A DNA stretch of 64,000 nucleotides from Loigolactobacillus zhaoyuanensis (GCF_003946385.1 NZ_RHOE01000007.1:1-64000), one strand, 5' to 3'; counted from the first letter of the stretch, positions 28,270-38,525 are shown. Notes: generated by a model from the letters alone, not told the origin. A program made the numbers and translations.

Positions 28270-29853
28270 TTAAGCGTGTGTTTGAACCGTGTAGTTACGC
28301 TTGCCGCCATCTTTCTTGTCGAAGCGCTTCTTGCGATCATAACGATTATCACGTGATTTACTGCTGCTATGGCCGCCGGCACTATGTCCGCCACCATTGC
28401 TGCCGCTACCACTGTGACTGCCGCCATTGCTGCTACCGCCACGACGATCACGATCATTACGACGACCGCCACGATAGCCACCGCCACTACGACGACCGTT
28501 GCTGCCGCCATGACCGCCGCCAGCACTGCGCCGTGGTAATGGGCGTTCTGGAGTGATCTTAACCGGCACTTCGGTTGCGTCATCTTTACTGACGTTTTTC
28601 AGTAAAGCAGCAGCCAATTGCAATGGTGTATATTGATCAAGTAATTTTTCACCTTGGGCTTCATAATTACTCAAATCTTTATCATCGATCATTGCATGAA
28701 CTGATTCGATTGCTGAAGACAACTGGCCTTGGAGCGCTTCCTTAGCTGTTGGTGCCTTCAATGGTTGCATCTTCAGACGAGTTAACTTTTCAATCGTCCG
28801 CAAGTAGCCCATTTCGTTAGGCGTTACGAAAGTGATCGAAGTCCCCTTGTGCCCCGCACGTGCAGTACGGCCAACACGATGAACATAACTATCTGGATCT
28901 TGCGGTACATCATAGTTGTAAACGTGGGTAACACCGGAAATATCCAAACCACGAGCCGCAACGTCAGTAGCTACCAAGATGTCTAAACGACCAGCTTTGA
29001 ATGAACGTAAAACGCTCATCCGTTTTTGCTGTGATAAGTCACCATGGATACCTTCAGCATTATAACCGCGAGCACGTAAACCTTTAGATAATTCGTCGAC
29101 CCGGCGCTTTGTCCGACCAAAGACGATCGTTAATTCAGGCTTTTGAACGTCGAATAAACGCGTCATAACGTCAAACTTTTCAAATTCTTTAGTTTGTACG
29201 TAGAATTGTGCCAATAAATCAGCAGTTAATTCTTTCGCCTTAATTTGTACCATTTTGGGATCATGCATGAAACGATCTGCAATTTTACGGATCGCTGCTG
29301 GCATCGTTGCTGAGAATAACAACGTTTGCCGTTCTTCAGGCACTTGCTTGATAATTTTTTCAATATCTTCTAAGAAGCCCATGTCGAGCATTTCGTCTGC
29401 TTCATCAAGTACTAATGTTTGGACATGATCTAAACGAATCGTCCGGCGATTAATATGATCTTGTAAGCGGCCTGGTGTGCCGACAATGATTTGTGGATGT
29501 TCTTTTAATGAACGAATCTGGCGACCGATATCAGCGCCACCGTATACTACTTGGACCTTGGCTTTTTTGTCTTGGCCTAAGCGATAAAGTTCTTCTTGTG
29601 TTTGTACGGCTAATTCACGCGTTGGTGAAATGATCAATGCTTGAACATTGGGATTTTCACGATCAATTTTTTGTAAAATAGATAAGCCGAAAGCTGCCGT
29701 TTTACCAGTACCAGTTTGGGCCTGGCCGATAACGTCAACACCGCTTAGTACCAATGGAATTGTTTCTGCCTGGATAGGAGTTGCTTCCTCGTAGCCTTGG
29801 CGTTGGACTGCTTTTAATAACTCTGGATCTAAACCTAATTCTGTGAATTTCAA
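28270..29853 (-). CDS. cshA: DEAD-box RNA helicase CshA
   Basis: ATP-dependent RNA helicase linked to ribosome assembly, RNA decay and cold growth. Motifs in order: Q motif [10 protein letters not shown] (about residue 24), Walker A AQTGTGKT (about 45), DEADEMLD (about 150), SATMP, and [10 protein letters not shown] (about 325). After residue 430 the tail is a long Gly/Ser/Arg/Asn-rich low-complexity region with RGG-like repeats, expected to bind RNA. At 527 residues this matches lactobacillus CshA. GGAGG precedes the ATG. It lies between murF and acpS, the conserved order. Confidence 0.96.
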   Translation of the reverse strand: MKFTELGLDPELLKAVQRQGYEEATPIQAETIPLVLSGVDVIGQAQTGTGKTAAFGLSILQKIDRENPNVQALIISPTRELAVQTQEELYRLGQDKKAKVQVVYGGADIGRQIRSLKEHPQIIVGTPGRLQDHINRRTIRLDHVQTLVLDEADEMLDMGFLEDIEKIIKQVPEERQTLLFSATMPAAIRKIADRFMHDPKMVQIKAKELTADLLAQFYVQTKEFEKFDVMTRLFDVQKPELTIVFGRTKRRVDELSKGLRARGYNAEGIHGDLSQQKRMSVLRSFKAGRLDILVATDVAARGLDISGVTHVYNYDVPQDPDSYVHRVGRTARAGHKGTSITFVTPNEMGYLRTIEKLTRLKMQPLKAPTAKEALQGQLSSAIESVHAMIDDKDLSNYEAQGEKLLDQYTPLQLAAALLKNVSKDDATEVPVKITPERPLPRRSAGGGHGGSNGRRSGGGYRGGRRNDRDRRGGSSNGGSHSGSGSNGGGHSAGGHSSSKSRDNRYDRKKRFDKKDGGKRNYTVQTHA

Positions 29854-30103
29854 ATAGTTTCCTCCTCGGGTCTGTTAAACAATTTGCAAAACAGTTCCCG
29901 ATCCCATTCGCGTCTGCCTTGCAAAAAATATTTAATGCTTTCTGATTTGCATCTTTACTATGTTAGCACGAATAACAAGTAAAAACAAATCTTTCCAACA
30001 ATTTATTTTCATGAAACCGTTATGATAATCATTACTGCCACTTGCCCGGCCTATACTGGCAACAAATAAAAGCCAAATAATAATTACCGCGATCTCAGAT
30101 CAA

Positions 30104-31486
30104 TTAATCTCTGTTCTGCAAAGCACGCATTACTTCGTCAAGATGAATACCGTTGCTCGCTTTAAGCAATACGGCATCATCAGCCGTGAGCGTTGCTAAA
30201 AGGTCAGCGGTCAATCTTGCTTTTTGATTCAGCGGATAATAATGAACACGACCATTGAAGGCCGAATTTTCAGCTAATTCATCAGCTAATGCCTGTATTT
30301 GTGGACCTAATAAATAAACTTGATCGATCGTGGCCGGATCTAAAGCCTGCGCTACTCCGGCGTGTAGTGCTGGTGCTTGTTCGCCCAGCTCCAGCATATC
30401 GCCGAGCACTGCAATATGCTGGCCCTTCACTGGCACAGCCACAAATGCGCGTAGTACTGCCATCATTGCTGTTGGATTAGCGTTATAAACATCGCTGAGG
30501 ATTTGTTCGCCTTGCGCACCGGTTAACCATTGCGTTCGATTTTTGGTCAATTTAAAGTTAGCTAAAGCCGTCTGCATTTGCTGCGGTTGAATCTGGAATA
30601 ATCCACCCACCGTGATCGCAGCCATCGCATTATTCACATTGTAAGTTCCCAATAAGGGCAAATGGAAATCAGTATCTGGATACTGATTCACAGTAAAATC
30701 AAGTTGCTTACTATCAGCTGTAACCGATGTTGGATATAAATCATTAGTTGGTTGCTGACCAAAAGTTTTAGTCCGCTGCGCTAAGGTTGCCGCTCGGTCA
30801 CGCAATAAAGGCTCATCCCCATCATAAATCAAAATGCCGTCTTCTTTTAGGCCGTGGGTGATCTCCATTTTGGCGTCAGCAATTTTATCACGGGTACCAA
30901 AAAATTCAATATGTGCCTCGCCGATCATGGTGATGATGGCAATATCCGGGGCGACTAAGCGACTAAGAAAGTCTAACTGTCCTGGCCGATCCATTCCCAT
31001 TTCAATGACCAAGGTTTCAGTATTCGTACTCATATTCAAAATCGTCACTGGTACGCCGATTTCATTATTAAAATTGCCTTGTGTTCTAACCAAATTAGTA
31101 TGTGGTGCCAAAATCGCGGCCGTCATATCTTTGGTCGTTGTTTTGCCATCACTACCGGTGATCGCAATGACACGTGGATCCAACTTATTCAAGTAATACT
31201 TGGCTAATTGTTGCAAGGCCTGAAGCGGATCGCGCACCTCTAAAATAGGAAAATCAGTTGGTTTTCCCGGATGACCTAATTGCCAAAAAGCTGCAATTGC
31301 ACCGTTTTGCTGGGCATTGCCAATGTAATCATGACCATCATTTGCGGCGATCAAAGGTACAAAGAGTGCGCCAGTTGTCAATTGCCGTGAATCGAAAGCA
31401 ACACTGTTAATTTCTAAATCCTGCCAGCGTGAATAATCATTTTCTGCGGCCACTGCCTGGGCAATTTCTGCAAGTTGCATTTTCAT
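30104..31486 (-). CDS. murF: UDP-N-acetylmuramoyl-tripeptide-D-alanyl-D-alanine ligase
   Basis: Adds the D-Ala-D-Ala (or D-Ala-D-Lac) dipeptide to UDP-MurNAc-tripeptide. The Mur-ligase ATP loop is ITGSDGKTTTKD (about residue 109); GNFNNEIGVP and MGMDRPGQLDFL blocks and the C-terminal LGDMLELGEQ follow. 460 residues is full length. It follows a ddl gene in the same direction (92-bp gap), the classic pairing, and precedes cshA after a 250-bp gap that holds no gene I can support. Confidence 0.97.
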   Translation of the reverse strand: MKMQLAEIAQAVAAENDYSRWQDLEINSVAFDSRQLTTGALFVPLIAANDGHDYIGNAQQNGAIAAFWQLGHPGKPTDFPILEVRDPLQALQQLAKYYLNKLDPRVIAITGSDGKTTTKDMTAAILAPHTNLVRTQGNFNNEIGVPVTILNMSTNTETLVIEMGMDRPGQLDFLSRLVAPDIAIITMIGEAHIEFFGTRDKIADAKMEITHGLKEDGILIYDGDEPLLRDRAATLAQRTKTFGQQPTNDLYPTSVTADSKQLDFTVNQYPDTDFHLPLLGTYNVNNAMAAITVGGLFQIQPQQMQTALANFKLTKNRTQWLTGAQGEQILSDVYNANPTAMMAVLRAFVAVPVKGQHIAVLGDMLELGEQAPALHAGVAQALDPATIDQVYLLGPQIQALADELAENSAFNGRVHYYPLNQKARLTADLLATLTADDAVLLKASNGIHLDEVMRALQNRD

Positions 31487-31578
31487 AGATTAAAAACTCC
31501 TACTTATAGTTAAAGTGAATTCTCGCTAATAATTTATCTCACTATCAGCATTCTTCCCAAAATATAGCCATCAGCCAT

Positions 31579-32640
31579 TTAAAAGTTCTGTTGCGCTTGT
31601 TGCCGTTTAAATCGATGACTAGCCAGCTGAATTAATTCTTCGATCAAGTCACCACTGCTAAGACCCATTTTTTGCCATAATTGCGGGTACATTGCGTCTT
31701 GATCGAACATTGGCATCGTATTGATCTCGTTCAATAAAACGTCACCGTTAGCCGTTAAGAAGAAGTCGCAACGCGCCAGACCTGAACCATCCATAATTGC
31801 ATAAGCCCGTTGTGCGTACTGCTTCATTTTGGCCAAGATCTCCGGATCAATGCTAGCCGGTATCTCCAACTGTTCGCGCAATTGCCGAACACCATCAGAC
31901 GACTTAACGACTTCGCCTGGAATACTAAATCGCAACTCGGCATCACCCAATAAACCTAACTCGATTTCCCGAGCGACGATACCCTGTTCAACTAGCACCC
32001 GCGAGGCAAAATTAAAAGCTTCTTCAATCGCCGCGATCAAGGCGGTCCGATCCGCTACACGACTGACACCTAAGCTTGAACCTAGATTCGCCGGTTTAAC
32101 ATACATTGGATACAGTAAGGAGCCTTCACAACGTGCTAAAATTTTTTCTGTTTCCGTCTGCCATTGGGCTTTCAGCAGTGGTACGTAGGGTGCTTGGGGA
32201 ATACCAGCTTGCTGAAAAAGCATTTTACTGACAATTTTATCCATCCCGACAGCACTGGCCAACACGCCATCACCGACATAAGGAACTCCCAATGACTGCA
32301 ATAAGCCTTGAATTGTGCCATCTTCAGCATTTTGACCATGCATCATCGGGAAAACTACTGCATCTTTAACCACTAATTCACCAGGCCGAATATCGATACC
32401 AGTGGACTGGCTAACGGTGCCACCAAACTGAGCCGTAGCGCCAGCAACCAACCGTAACTCGCCCACATCAGTCAGCGGTTCGTGTAAGGTTGCACCACGT
32501 AGCCATTCGCCGGTTTTGGTAATATAGATCGGACAAACTGAATAGTATTTAAAATAGATTGCGCGAATGACCGCAAAGGCTGAAGCAATCGACGAATCAT
32601 GCTCTGCATTTTGACCGCCATAAAGTAGATAGATCTGCAT
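31579..32640 (-). CDS. ddl: D-alanine-D-alanine ligase family protein with altered active-site loops
   Basis: By position (before murF) and by its opening IYLLYGGQNAEHDSSIASAF this is the lactobacillus/Leuconostoc Ddl lineage, 353 residues from the ATG at 32640. The ATP-binding core is good (KPANLGSSLGVSR, CDFFLTANGDVLLNEINT). Two active-site segments are not: where homologues have the omega loop FYDYxxKY after GEVVK, this protein has SSDGVRQLREQ, about five residues shorter and with no Tyr or Phe-Asp-Tyr; and the usual MPGFTxxSMYP reads MPMFDQDAMYP, losing the Gly and Ser. No frameshift explains it, since the other frames do not restore the motif. It may be a specialised or impaired paralogue, with the gene at 27049 taking over. 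Confidence 0.82.
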   Translation of the reverse strand: MQIYLLYGGQNAEHDSSIASAFAVIRAIYFKYYSVCPIYITKTGEWLRGATLHEPLTDVGELRLVAGATAQFGGTVSQSTGIDIRPGELVVKDAVVFPMMHGQNAEDGTIQGLLQSLGVPYVGDGVLASAVGMDKIVSKMLFQQAGIPQAPYVPLLKAQWQTETEKILARCEGSLLYPMYVKPANLGSSLGVSRVADRTALIAAIEEAFNFASRVLVEQGIVAREIELGLLGDAELRFSIPGEVVKSSDGVRQLREQLEIPASIDPEILAKMKQYAQRAYAIMDGSGLARCDFFLTANGDVLLNEINTMPMFDQDAMYPQLWQKMGLSSGDLIEELIQLASHRFKRQQAQQNF

Positions 32641-32741
32641 ACGCGCCCTGCTTTCTAAAATGTAGAAAAACATTACGTCTGGCCTAGTCCATTAAATTTA
32701 GGTCATTGATCTACAATTTTTAATTTTAATTTATTAATTTT

Positions 32742-33515
32742 CTAAAGTAATCCTTGGTTAGCAAAAGCCGCTTCGTTGATCACATTTAAACGCCATTTTT
32801 TTATACCATGATCATAGATCAGCTCGGCTACCCGCTCCTGATCTGCGCTATGCCAATCATCGTTGACCAACTTAAATCGACTATTCAAGTACAGAATCGG
32901 AATGTGGATCTCCTTTTGCCGGATATCAATATCTTCAAACGAGAATAACGCCCCATCAATGAATAAGGGCTGTAATTGTTGTAAAATCACCGGATCGATG
33001 TCCTGCACCTGTGACCGCCGCCGAAATAAGAAGCGTAGGTCGGGATATTTTTCTTGTAAATGGCGGCGTAGACTACGATTGAGTACCGTATAAAATTGTG
33101 GCAAATGCCGGTAATACGTTTTAACGGTGCCATCAGGTAAGTCCAGGTATACATAGTCATTTTGTAATTTATAGTAAAATGGCGATTCTAAATGTGTATA
33201 GGCGTGCCCCAAATAAAGCAGCTGTGCCACTTCGTTGGGCGTCACCTGCTCCAAATATAACTCGTGCGCAAAATCGATCCACTTATGCGTTAATAAATGT
33301 GGATCGGTCAGGTATGAGGCAATTGTTGGCGCACCAGAAATAACGTTGAACCCTGTGTGCGGATCAACCTCATCATCTAGGTCCGCTGGCGTTAGCAACA
33401 ACAAATGGTGCGGCACCCGTGGCAACGCACCCGCAAAGTCTTGCAAACTGATACCATAAGACAATATTAAGTTAGAAACCGTCTCTAAATGGACGTATAC
33501 AACATCCACACTCAT
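32742..33515 (-). CDS. Hypothetical protein
   Basis: A 257-residue soluble protein I cannot assign. The ATG at 33515 has GGAG eight bases upstream; a GTG three codons earlier is less likely. No signal peptide, membrane segment or recognisable motif. Composition is rich in His, Leu, Tyr and Asp, and the middle holds a basic run RSLRRHLQEKYPDLRFLFRR. Codon use looks like its neighbours, so it is probably a resident gene. It is upstream of the atypical ddl and same-stranded, with a 100-bp gap, so cotranscription with ddl-murF is possible. Confidence 0.7.
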   Translation of the reverse strand: MSVDVVYVHLETVSNLILSYGISLQDFAGALPRVPHHLLLLTPADLDDEVDPHTGFNVISGAPTIASYLTDPHLLTHKWIDFAHELYLEQVTPNEVAQLLYLGHAYTHLESPFYYKLQNDYVYLDLPDGTVKTYYRHLPQFYTVLNRSLRRHLQEKYPDLRFLFRRRSQVQDIDPVILQQLQPLFIDGALFSFEDIDIRQKEIHIPILYLNSRFKLVNDDWHSADQERVAELIYDHGIKKWRLNVINEAAFANQGLL

Positions 33516-33628
33516 AATCCCCACTCCACATCACATTTGACCAATACTTATTTCATTGTACTACGAAAAGATTGGAAAGGCATCGTATTCAGCCAATTGA
33601 AATATCCTGGTAAAATTTGTAATAAAGA

Positions 33629-33664
33629 CAAAAAAACTGCGACAAAATTTTTGCCACAGTTTGA
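33629..33664 (-). terminator. Terminator after lemA
   Basis: AACTGTGGCAAAA/TTTTGTCGCAGTT on the minus strand (one G-U or mismatch) followed by seven T. Confidence 0.85.
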
Positions 33665-33672
33665 CTGCTTTA

Positions 33673-34233
33673 TTAAAACGAAACTTTAGGCGCCGTTTTT
33701 TCGGTTTCCGGCGTTGCTAGATAATCAATTTTTTGGAAATTATGCGCTGGTGCCAGTACATTACCTGGAAAAGTTTGAATTTTATTATTATAATTAACTG
33801 CGCTTGAATTATATAATTGCCGCGCATACGCAATTTTGTTTTCTGTATTCGTTAATTCATCCATTAACTGCCCAAATTGTTGATTGGCTTTTAAATCGGG
33901 ATAACTTTCTGATAACGCAAAAATATCCTTTAAGCCAGCCGAAAGCTGATTGGAGACTGCCATGGTTTGTTCGTGATCATCACTAGGTACCTGTGCTAAT
34001 TGGTTACGTTTGGCGATCACATTTTCTAAGGTTGCTTGTTCATGCTTCGCATAACCCTTAACTGTTTCAACTAAATTAGGAATTAAATCATTCCGGCGCT
34101 TCAGTTGGACGTCGATCTGACTCCAAGCCTCAGCTGTCCAATTACGGCTTCGAACTAGGCCGTTATAAAATCCGATATAACCAATAACGACGACCGCGGC
34201 TAACACGATCGCAACTAAAATAATCCACAACAT
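33673..34233 (-). CDS. LemA family membrane protein
   Basis: A 186-residue protein with one N-terminal membrane segment (about residues 2-22) and a long alpha-helical domain outside. The family blocks YNGLVRSRNWTAEAWSQIDV, QLKRRNDLIPNLVETVKGYA and ENKIAYARQLYNSSAVNYN (about residues 25-60 and 130-150) are unmistakable LemA. Biological role is poorly known. It is not next to an htpX or TPM-domain gene as LemA often is; it stands alone. Confidence 0.93.
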   Translation of the reverse strand: MLWIILVAIVLAAVVVIGYIGFYNGLVRSRNWTAEAWSQIDVQLKRRNDLIPNLVETVKGYAKHEQATLENVIAKRNQLAQVPSDDHEQTMAVSNQLSAGLKDIFALSESYPDLKANQQFGQLMDELTNTENKIAYARQLYNSSAVNYNNKIQTFPGNVLAPAHNFQKIDYLATPETEKTAPKVSF

Positions 34234-34563
34234 CGCAAACCCTCTTTTCTTTATTTACTTGAAAGTACAAAAATTCATTAGCTAGAACGATCGGCGCTAA
34301 AAATACTTAACCAATATCCGCCCCGTTCTATTTGCATTAATTGTCACAGATACGCTGTCACTTGTCAATTAAGGTCATCGTTAAATTATGGTGTCTAAAT
34401 GACACTGAAATCTCACTGTATTTCTTGAATGGTCTAAGTCGGTTAGATTCGATAACGACGCTTACAAATCGCTTTACCACTAACTGTGGAATAGTAGCAC
34501 TTTTATTTTCCCTTAATCGTGCTAACATATAATTATCTTGTTTTTCAGAAAGAAGGTGAGCGC
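34234..34563. promoter_or_regulatory. Intergenic region between divergent lemA and MFS genes, with an inverted repeat
   Basis: No gene seen in these 330 bp. TTAATTG (34337-34343) and CAATTAA (34366-34372) form an inverted repeat whose interior repeats TGTCAC twice and TGTCAA once in the same direction. Such spaced half-sites could be an operator for either gene; the rest is AT-rich. Confidence 0.35.
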
Positions 34564-35793
34564 TTGAACTCGGTTCAGCGCAAACGCCCGCAATGGCAAC
34601 AAAACCTTTACGTCCTTTGGTTCGGTTGTTTCATGGCGGGAATGGGATTTAGCTTAGTGCTGCCGTTCATGTCGCTATACATTGATACACTAGGTCACTT
34701 CTCCCATATGCAACTTAATTTTTGGAGCGGTTTAACATACGCCGCCACCTACTTAGTCACCGCCGTCGTTTCGCCGTTATGGGGTCGCCTAGCTGACCGC
34801 AAAGGCCGCAAACTCATGTTGCTTCGCGCTTCCGCCGGCATGGCGATCGTCATGGGTGCAATGGCCTTTGTTACCAACGTTTATCAGTTAGTCGCCTTAC
34901 GTGCCTTGCAAGGTGTATTTTCTGGCTTCATTAGTAACGCCAACGCTTTGATCGCCACCTCCGCGCCACGAGAAAAAAGCGGTCAAGCCCTAGGCACGTT
35001 ATCCACCGGCAGCGTTACTGGTCAAATGATCGGGCCCTTACTCGGTGGCACCATTGCCGGATTTTTTGGCTATCGCGTTACTTTTTTGATCACTGCTTGC
35101 TTACTGGCTGCTGGCTTTATTTTATGCCTCTTTTTTGTTCATGAATCTTTTGAGCCTGTGGAAAAAGGACAGCAACTCCCGGCTAAAGAAATTATGCACC
35201 AGCTACCGCATCCCCAGTTGATTATCGGTATGTTCGTTACCACTATGTTCATTATGGCGGCCAATAATTCGATCAGTCCAATTATCAGTTTGTTTGTACG
35301 CGAATTGTTGCATAATCACGGTAATGTCCCACTAATTAGCGGAATCGTGGCGGCACTACCAGGGATCGCCACCTTGATCGCCGCCCCGCAATTTGGTCGG
35401 CTCGGTGATCGCATTGGCACCCAGCGAATCTTGCTGCTGGGCCTGATCTTTGCCACCTTGATTTATTTGCCGCAAGGTTTTGTGACTAATATTTGGCAAC
35501 TAGCAATTTTACGTATTTTTGTTGGGATCTCAGATGCTGCATTACTGCCGGCCGTCCAAACGATTTTAGCCAAATACTCACCACACACTGTTGCCGGTCG
35601 AATATTCAGTTATAATCAGTCCTTCCAATCAGTCGGCCAAGTTTCTGGTCCATTGATCGGTTCTGGTATTTCCGGATTTCTCGGCTACAACGGTGTTTTC
35701 TTCACCACCGCCGCCCTAGAATTCGTCAATTTTGTTTGGGTCTGGCACAGCACCAAGCCACTACGAATTAAAAAAAATAATCGTCCGACTTAA
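34564..35793 (+). CDS. MFS multidrug efflux transporter
   Basis: A 409-residue transporter with 12 predicted membrane segments. Motif A (GRLADRKGRKLML) follows segment 2 and its echo (GRLGDRIGTQRILLLG) follows segment 8; motif C-like GQMIGPLLGGTIAGFFGYR in segment 5 marks a drug/proton antiporter of the DHA1 type. The start is the TTG at 34564, three bases after AAGGTGAG; the frame is open 15 codons upstream but includes that site. Monocistronic, sharing a terminator with the convergent membrane-protein gene. Substrates unknown. Confidence 0.9.
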   Translation: MNSVQRKRPQWQQNLYVLWFGCFMAGMGFSLVLPFMSLYIDTLGHFSHMQLNFWSGLTYAATYLVTAVVSPLWGRLADRKGRKLMLLRASAGMAIVMGAMAFVTNVYQLVALRALQGVFSGFISNANALIATSAPREKSGQALGTLSTGSVTGQMIGPLLGGTIAGFFGYRVTFLITACLLAAGFILCLFFVHESFEPVEKGQQLPAKEIMHQLPHPQLIIGMFVTTMFIMAANNSISPIISLFVRELLHNHGNVPLISGIVAALPGIATLIAAPQFGRLGDRIGTQRILLLGLIFATLIYLPQGFVTNIWQLAILRIFVGISDAALLPAVQTILAKYSPHTVAGRIFSYNQSFQSVGQVSGPLIGSGISGFLGYNGVFFTTAALEFVNFVWVWHSTKPLRIKKNNRPT

Positions 35794-35816
35794 ACAGTCA
35801 ACGATTATTTTTTTGG
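35770..35816. terminator. Bidirectional terminator between convergent genes
   Basis: AAAAAATAATCGT and ACGATTATTTTTT pair, with inner GAC/GTC, giving long U-tracts on both strands. It overlaps the last codons of the minus-strand gene. Confidence 0.88.
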
Positions 35817-36485
35817 CGCGATTTTATGAAACATGAATTTATCTAGCCAATGAACATCACGGTGAATTCCCATATACCCTAGTAGCGCGACCGCAAAAGT
35901 TCCCAGCGCATCGGCAAATAGATCACCCATCGTATCGATCAAAGCCGCCCGACCACGCAATAACACACCATGAGCCATGAAACGCTGCATATTCAGTCCT
36001 AGCAGACCATCAAAAGCGAACTCGTAGAACTCCCAAAAAACACCAATCGATAGTCCAAAAGTAAAGGCAAAAATCGCCATAAATACCGGCGACAATTGGG
36101 TCAATTGCTTACCGCGAACAAAAATACCGATCAGCGCATAGCCTAGGCAGCCTAGCAACATTGCGCTACCGACATGCAATATTTTATCCCAGTGCGGTAC
36201 GCGACTATAAAACTGATAAACCGTCCCTAAATATACCGAGCCATAAATAAACAACAGAAATAAAATATACAGAATTTCTGGCAATTTAAAGTGACCTAGC
36301 CTAGCAACTAATTGTGGCAACAACAAAATGCCGATGCCCAACACGATTTCCAGTAATAGAAATAATTGCTTACTGCGGCCGGTAACTGGCACTGTCGATA
36401 CAGCAACCACCGTAAACGACAGTGATAACACCATTGAAATGATAATAAAAGCCAATAAATAATTATAAAAACGCCATTTTTTCAA
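35805..36485 (-). CDS. Integral membrane protein, DUF2238-like
   Basis: A 226-residue protein with about six membrane segments. The conserved polar points inside membrane stretches, DKILHVGSAMLLGCLGY (about residue 100), GVFWEFYEF (about 150) and IDTMGDLFADALG (about 185), resemble the DUF2238/YjdF-type family and suggest a buried His/Glu/Asp site. Function unknown. Same strand as rpmE2 and rho upstream but separated by a terminator. Confidence 0.7.
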   Translation of the reverse strand: MKKWRFYNYLLAFIIISMVLSLSFTVVAVSTVPVTGRSKQLFLLLEIVLGIGILLLPQLVARLGHFKLPEILYILFLLFIYGSVYLGTVYQFYSRVPHWDKILHVGSAMLLGCLGYALIGIFVRGKQLTQLSPVFMAIFAFTFGLSIGVFWEFYEFAFDGLLGLNMQRFMAHGVLLRGRAALIDTMGDLFADALGTFAVALLGYMGIHRDVHWLDKFMFHKIAPKK

Positions 36486-36516
36486 TCAAATCACCTTTGA
36501 CTTAGAGTTATTTTGT

Positions 36517-36562
36517 AAAAAAATAAGACCTCTGACAAAACAAAAGTTTTATCAGACGTCCA
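36517..36562 (-). terminator. Terminator after rpmE2
   Basis: GACGTCTGATAAAAC pairs with GTTTTGTCAGAGGTC (one mismatch), then TTATTTTTTT on the minus strand. Confidence 0.85.
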
Positions 36563-36572
36563 TTGCAATTGC

Positions 36573-36845
36573 TTAGTCTTTGCCTGGTGCTGCATTGGTA
36601 TCGGCAAAACCATATTTTTTGTTGAAACGATCGACTGCACCGTCGGCTTGCGTAAACTTCTGCTTGCCGGTGTAGAAAGGATGTGAGTCAGAACTGATTT
36701 CAACTAAAACTAATGGGTAACTGTTACCGTCTTCCCATTCAACCGTTTGGGCTGATGTTTTCGTTGAGCCGGACAAGAATTGGAAACCTGTCTGGGAGTC
36801 ACGGAAAACAACGGGATGGTAATCTGGATGGATTCCTTTTTTCAT
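36573..36845 (-). CDS. rpmE2: 50S ribosomal protein L31 type B
   Basis: A 90-residue ribosomal protein. [20 protein letters not shown] at the start and [13 protein letters not shown] are the L31 signature; the zinc-binding CxxC pair of type A is absent and the length is that of the zinc-independent type B form. In Bacillus type B replaces type A under zinc limitation; whether a type A copy exists cannot be told from the window. Downstream of rho, as in most Firmicutes. Confidence 0.96.
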   Translation of the reverse strand: MKKGIHPDYHPVVFRDSQTGFQFLSGSTKTSAQTVEWEDGNSYPLVLVEISSDSHPFYTGKQKFTQADGAVDRFNKKYGFADTNAAPGKD

Positions 36846-37012
36846 TACTATTCGCTCCTTTGCCCTGAATCATACTAACATTAGCGTTTATAACAACTTT
36901 AGTTAGCCGGAAACAGCCTAACTAGTTTTAATAAACCTAAGCCAGCCTGCGAAACAGAGATGATTTTGTTACACAACCAATAAACTATACCATGCGCCGT
37001 TTAATTTTGCAA

Positions 37013-38305
37013 TTAGTGATGATAATTTCTCGGTCGTTGATTTTTAAAGCTTAATTTATCCAAATTTTCGAAGAACGTTTTATTATCTGACGTACGCTGC
37101 ATGAAGCGTAACAGTTGCTCCGTATACTCTAACGCATCGCCGGTCATTGAGCGTCGAATCTTCCACAATGCGTCTAATTTTGCTTTATCTAATAATAATT
37201 CTTCCTTGCGCGTACCTGATTGTTTGATATCTAGGGCTGGGAAAATACGCCGCTCGGCCAATTCACGCGATAGATGCAATTCTAAGTTACCGGTACCCTT
37301 GAACTCTTCGTAGATCATATCATCCATGCGACTACCCGTATCGACTAAGGCTGTCGCTAAAATCGTTAAACTGCCACCTTCTTCAATGTTACGCGCCGCA
37401 CCGAAAAAGCGTTTTGGTCGATAAAATGCCGCAGGATCAAGCCCACCAGATAACGTTCGTCCACTAGACGGCGTCGTTAAATTATACGCTCGCGTTAGGC
37501 GCGTGATCGAATCTAACAAAATGATCACGTCTTGCTTATCTTCAACTAAACGTTCTGCCCGTTCCAACACTAATTCAGCTACGCGGGTATGGTTAGCGGG
37601 CTGCTGATCAAAAGTCGAGTACACCACGTCGCCTTTTACCGAACGCTCAATATCAGTCACTTCTTCCGGCCGCTCATCGATCAACAACACGATCAAGTAA
37701 GCGTCAGGATAATTTTGTGCGATACCGGCAGCAACTGCCTTTAACAAACTCGTTTTCCCAGCTTTCGGTGGTGCAACGATCAGACCCCGTTGACCGAATC
37801 CAATTGGCGCAAAAACGTCGATCAAACGAGTCGATAATTGCTGTTCAGTGGTTTCTAAATGAATCTGTCTTTCTGGGTATAACGCCGTCAACGCCGGAAA
37901 ATGCGACCGCTGCTTGGCCTCTTCTGGGTCTTTTCCATTAACTGTATCGACATGCATCAAACCATAGTAGCGCTCGCTAGGCTTAGGTGGCCGTGCGCGT
38001 CCCACTACTTTGTCCCCCGTGCGCAAGCCAAACCGGCGAATCTGCGAAGCGGAAATATAGATATCTTCCTGCGATGGGCCATAATTAATTGGCCGTAAAA
38101 AACCAAAACCCTCGCTACTAACAATTTCCAAAATACCTTCCATCGAGACAAAACCCTGTTTTTTGGCTTGTGCTCGTAAAACAGCCAATGACAATTCTTT
38201 CTTATTCATTTGACTGTAATAGGCAATTTTAAAATCCTGCGCGTATTTATAAATTTCTTTCAGGGTTTTATTTTCCAACTCACCCATGGTTAAAAAGTCA
38301 CTCAT
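37013..38305 (-). CDS. rho: Transcription termination factor Rho
   Basis: Hexameric RNA helicase that ends transcription of untranslated RNA. Domains: N-terminal helical domain, cold-shock-like RNA-binding domain (GFGFLRP-type block, about residue 65-70), then RecA-like ATPase with P-loop [11 protein letters not shown] (about 175), [12 protein letters not shown] and [13 protein letters not shown] start it at the ATG at 38305 (430 residues, the family length); the frame is open another 39 codons but that part has no homologue-like sequence and the ribosome binding site GGGG is just before 38305. It lies between murA and rpmE2. Confidence 0.95.
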   Translation of the reverse strand: MSDFLTMGELENKTLKEIYKYAQDFKIAYYSQMNKKELSLAVLRAQAKKQGFVSMEGILEIVSSEGFGFLRPINYGPSQEDIYISASQIRRFGLRTGDKVVGRARPPKPSERYYGLMHVDTVNGKDPEEAKQRSHFPALTALYPERQIHLETTEQQLSTRLIDVFAPIGFGQRGLIVAPPKAGKTSLLKAVAAGIAQNYPDAYLIVLLIDERPEEVTDIERSVKGDVVYSTFDQQPANHTRVAELVLERAERLVEDKQDVIILLDSITRLTRAYNLTTPSSGRTLSGGLDPAAFYRPKRFFGAARNIEEGGSLTILATALVDTGSRMDDMIYEEFKGTGNLELHLSRELAERRIFPALDIKQSGTRKEELLLDKAKLDALWKIRRSMTGDALEYTEQLLRFMQRTSDNKTFFENLDKLSFKNQRPRNYHH

Positions 38306-38454
38306 TAAGTTACCCCGTTCATTCAAATTAAGCGCGTGTAAAAAAGGCGCTAAGATTATGGCGTATCTCCTGGCCCGTTGATAAGCGACATAAAGTGGCT
38401 CATTTGACTGGTGTATACGCAATAATCTACCTTTTTGGTACGTTTCCAGCTACA

Positions 38455-38514
38455 AAAAAACGGACCAAAAAGCGCTGCTTCAGCCGAGTTAGTGAAGCTA
38501 GCCGCTCTTCGTCC
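38455..38514 (-). terminator. Probable terminator after murA
   Basis: On the minus strand GCTTCA/TGAAGC with flanking AGCGGC/GCGCT pairing leads into CTTTTTGG and further T-runs, between the murA stop and rho. Confidence 0.6.
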
Positions 38515-38525
38515 CGTAATCTCAG

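Noticed and set aside
28251-28583. Val/Ala-rich and His/Cys-rich frames over the cshA tail
   Set aside because: Frame-shifted reads of the Gly/Ser/Arg repeats of CshA on both strands.
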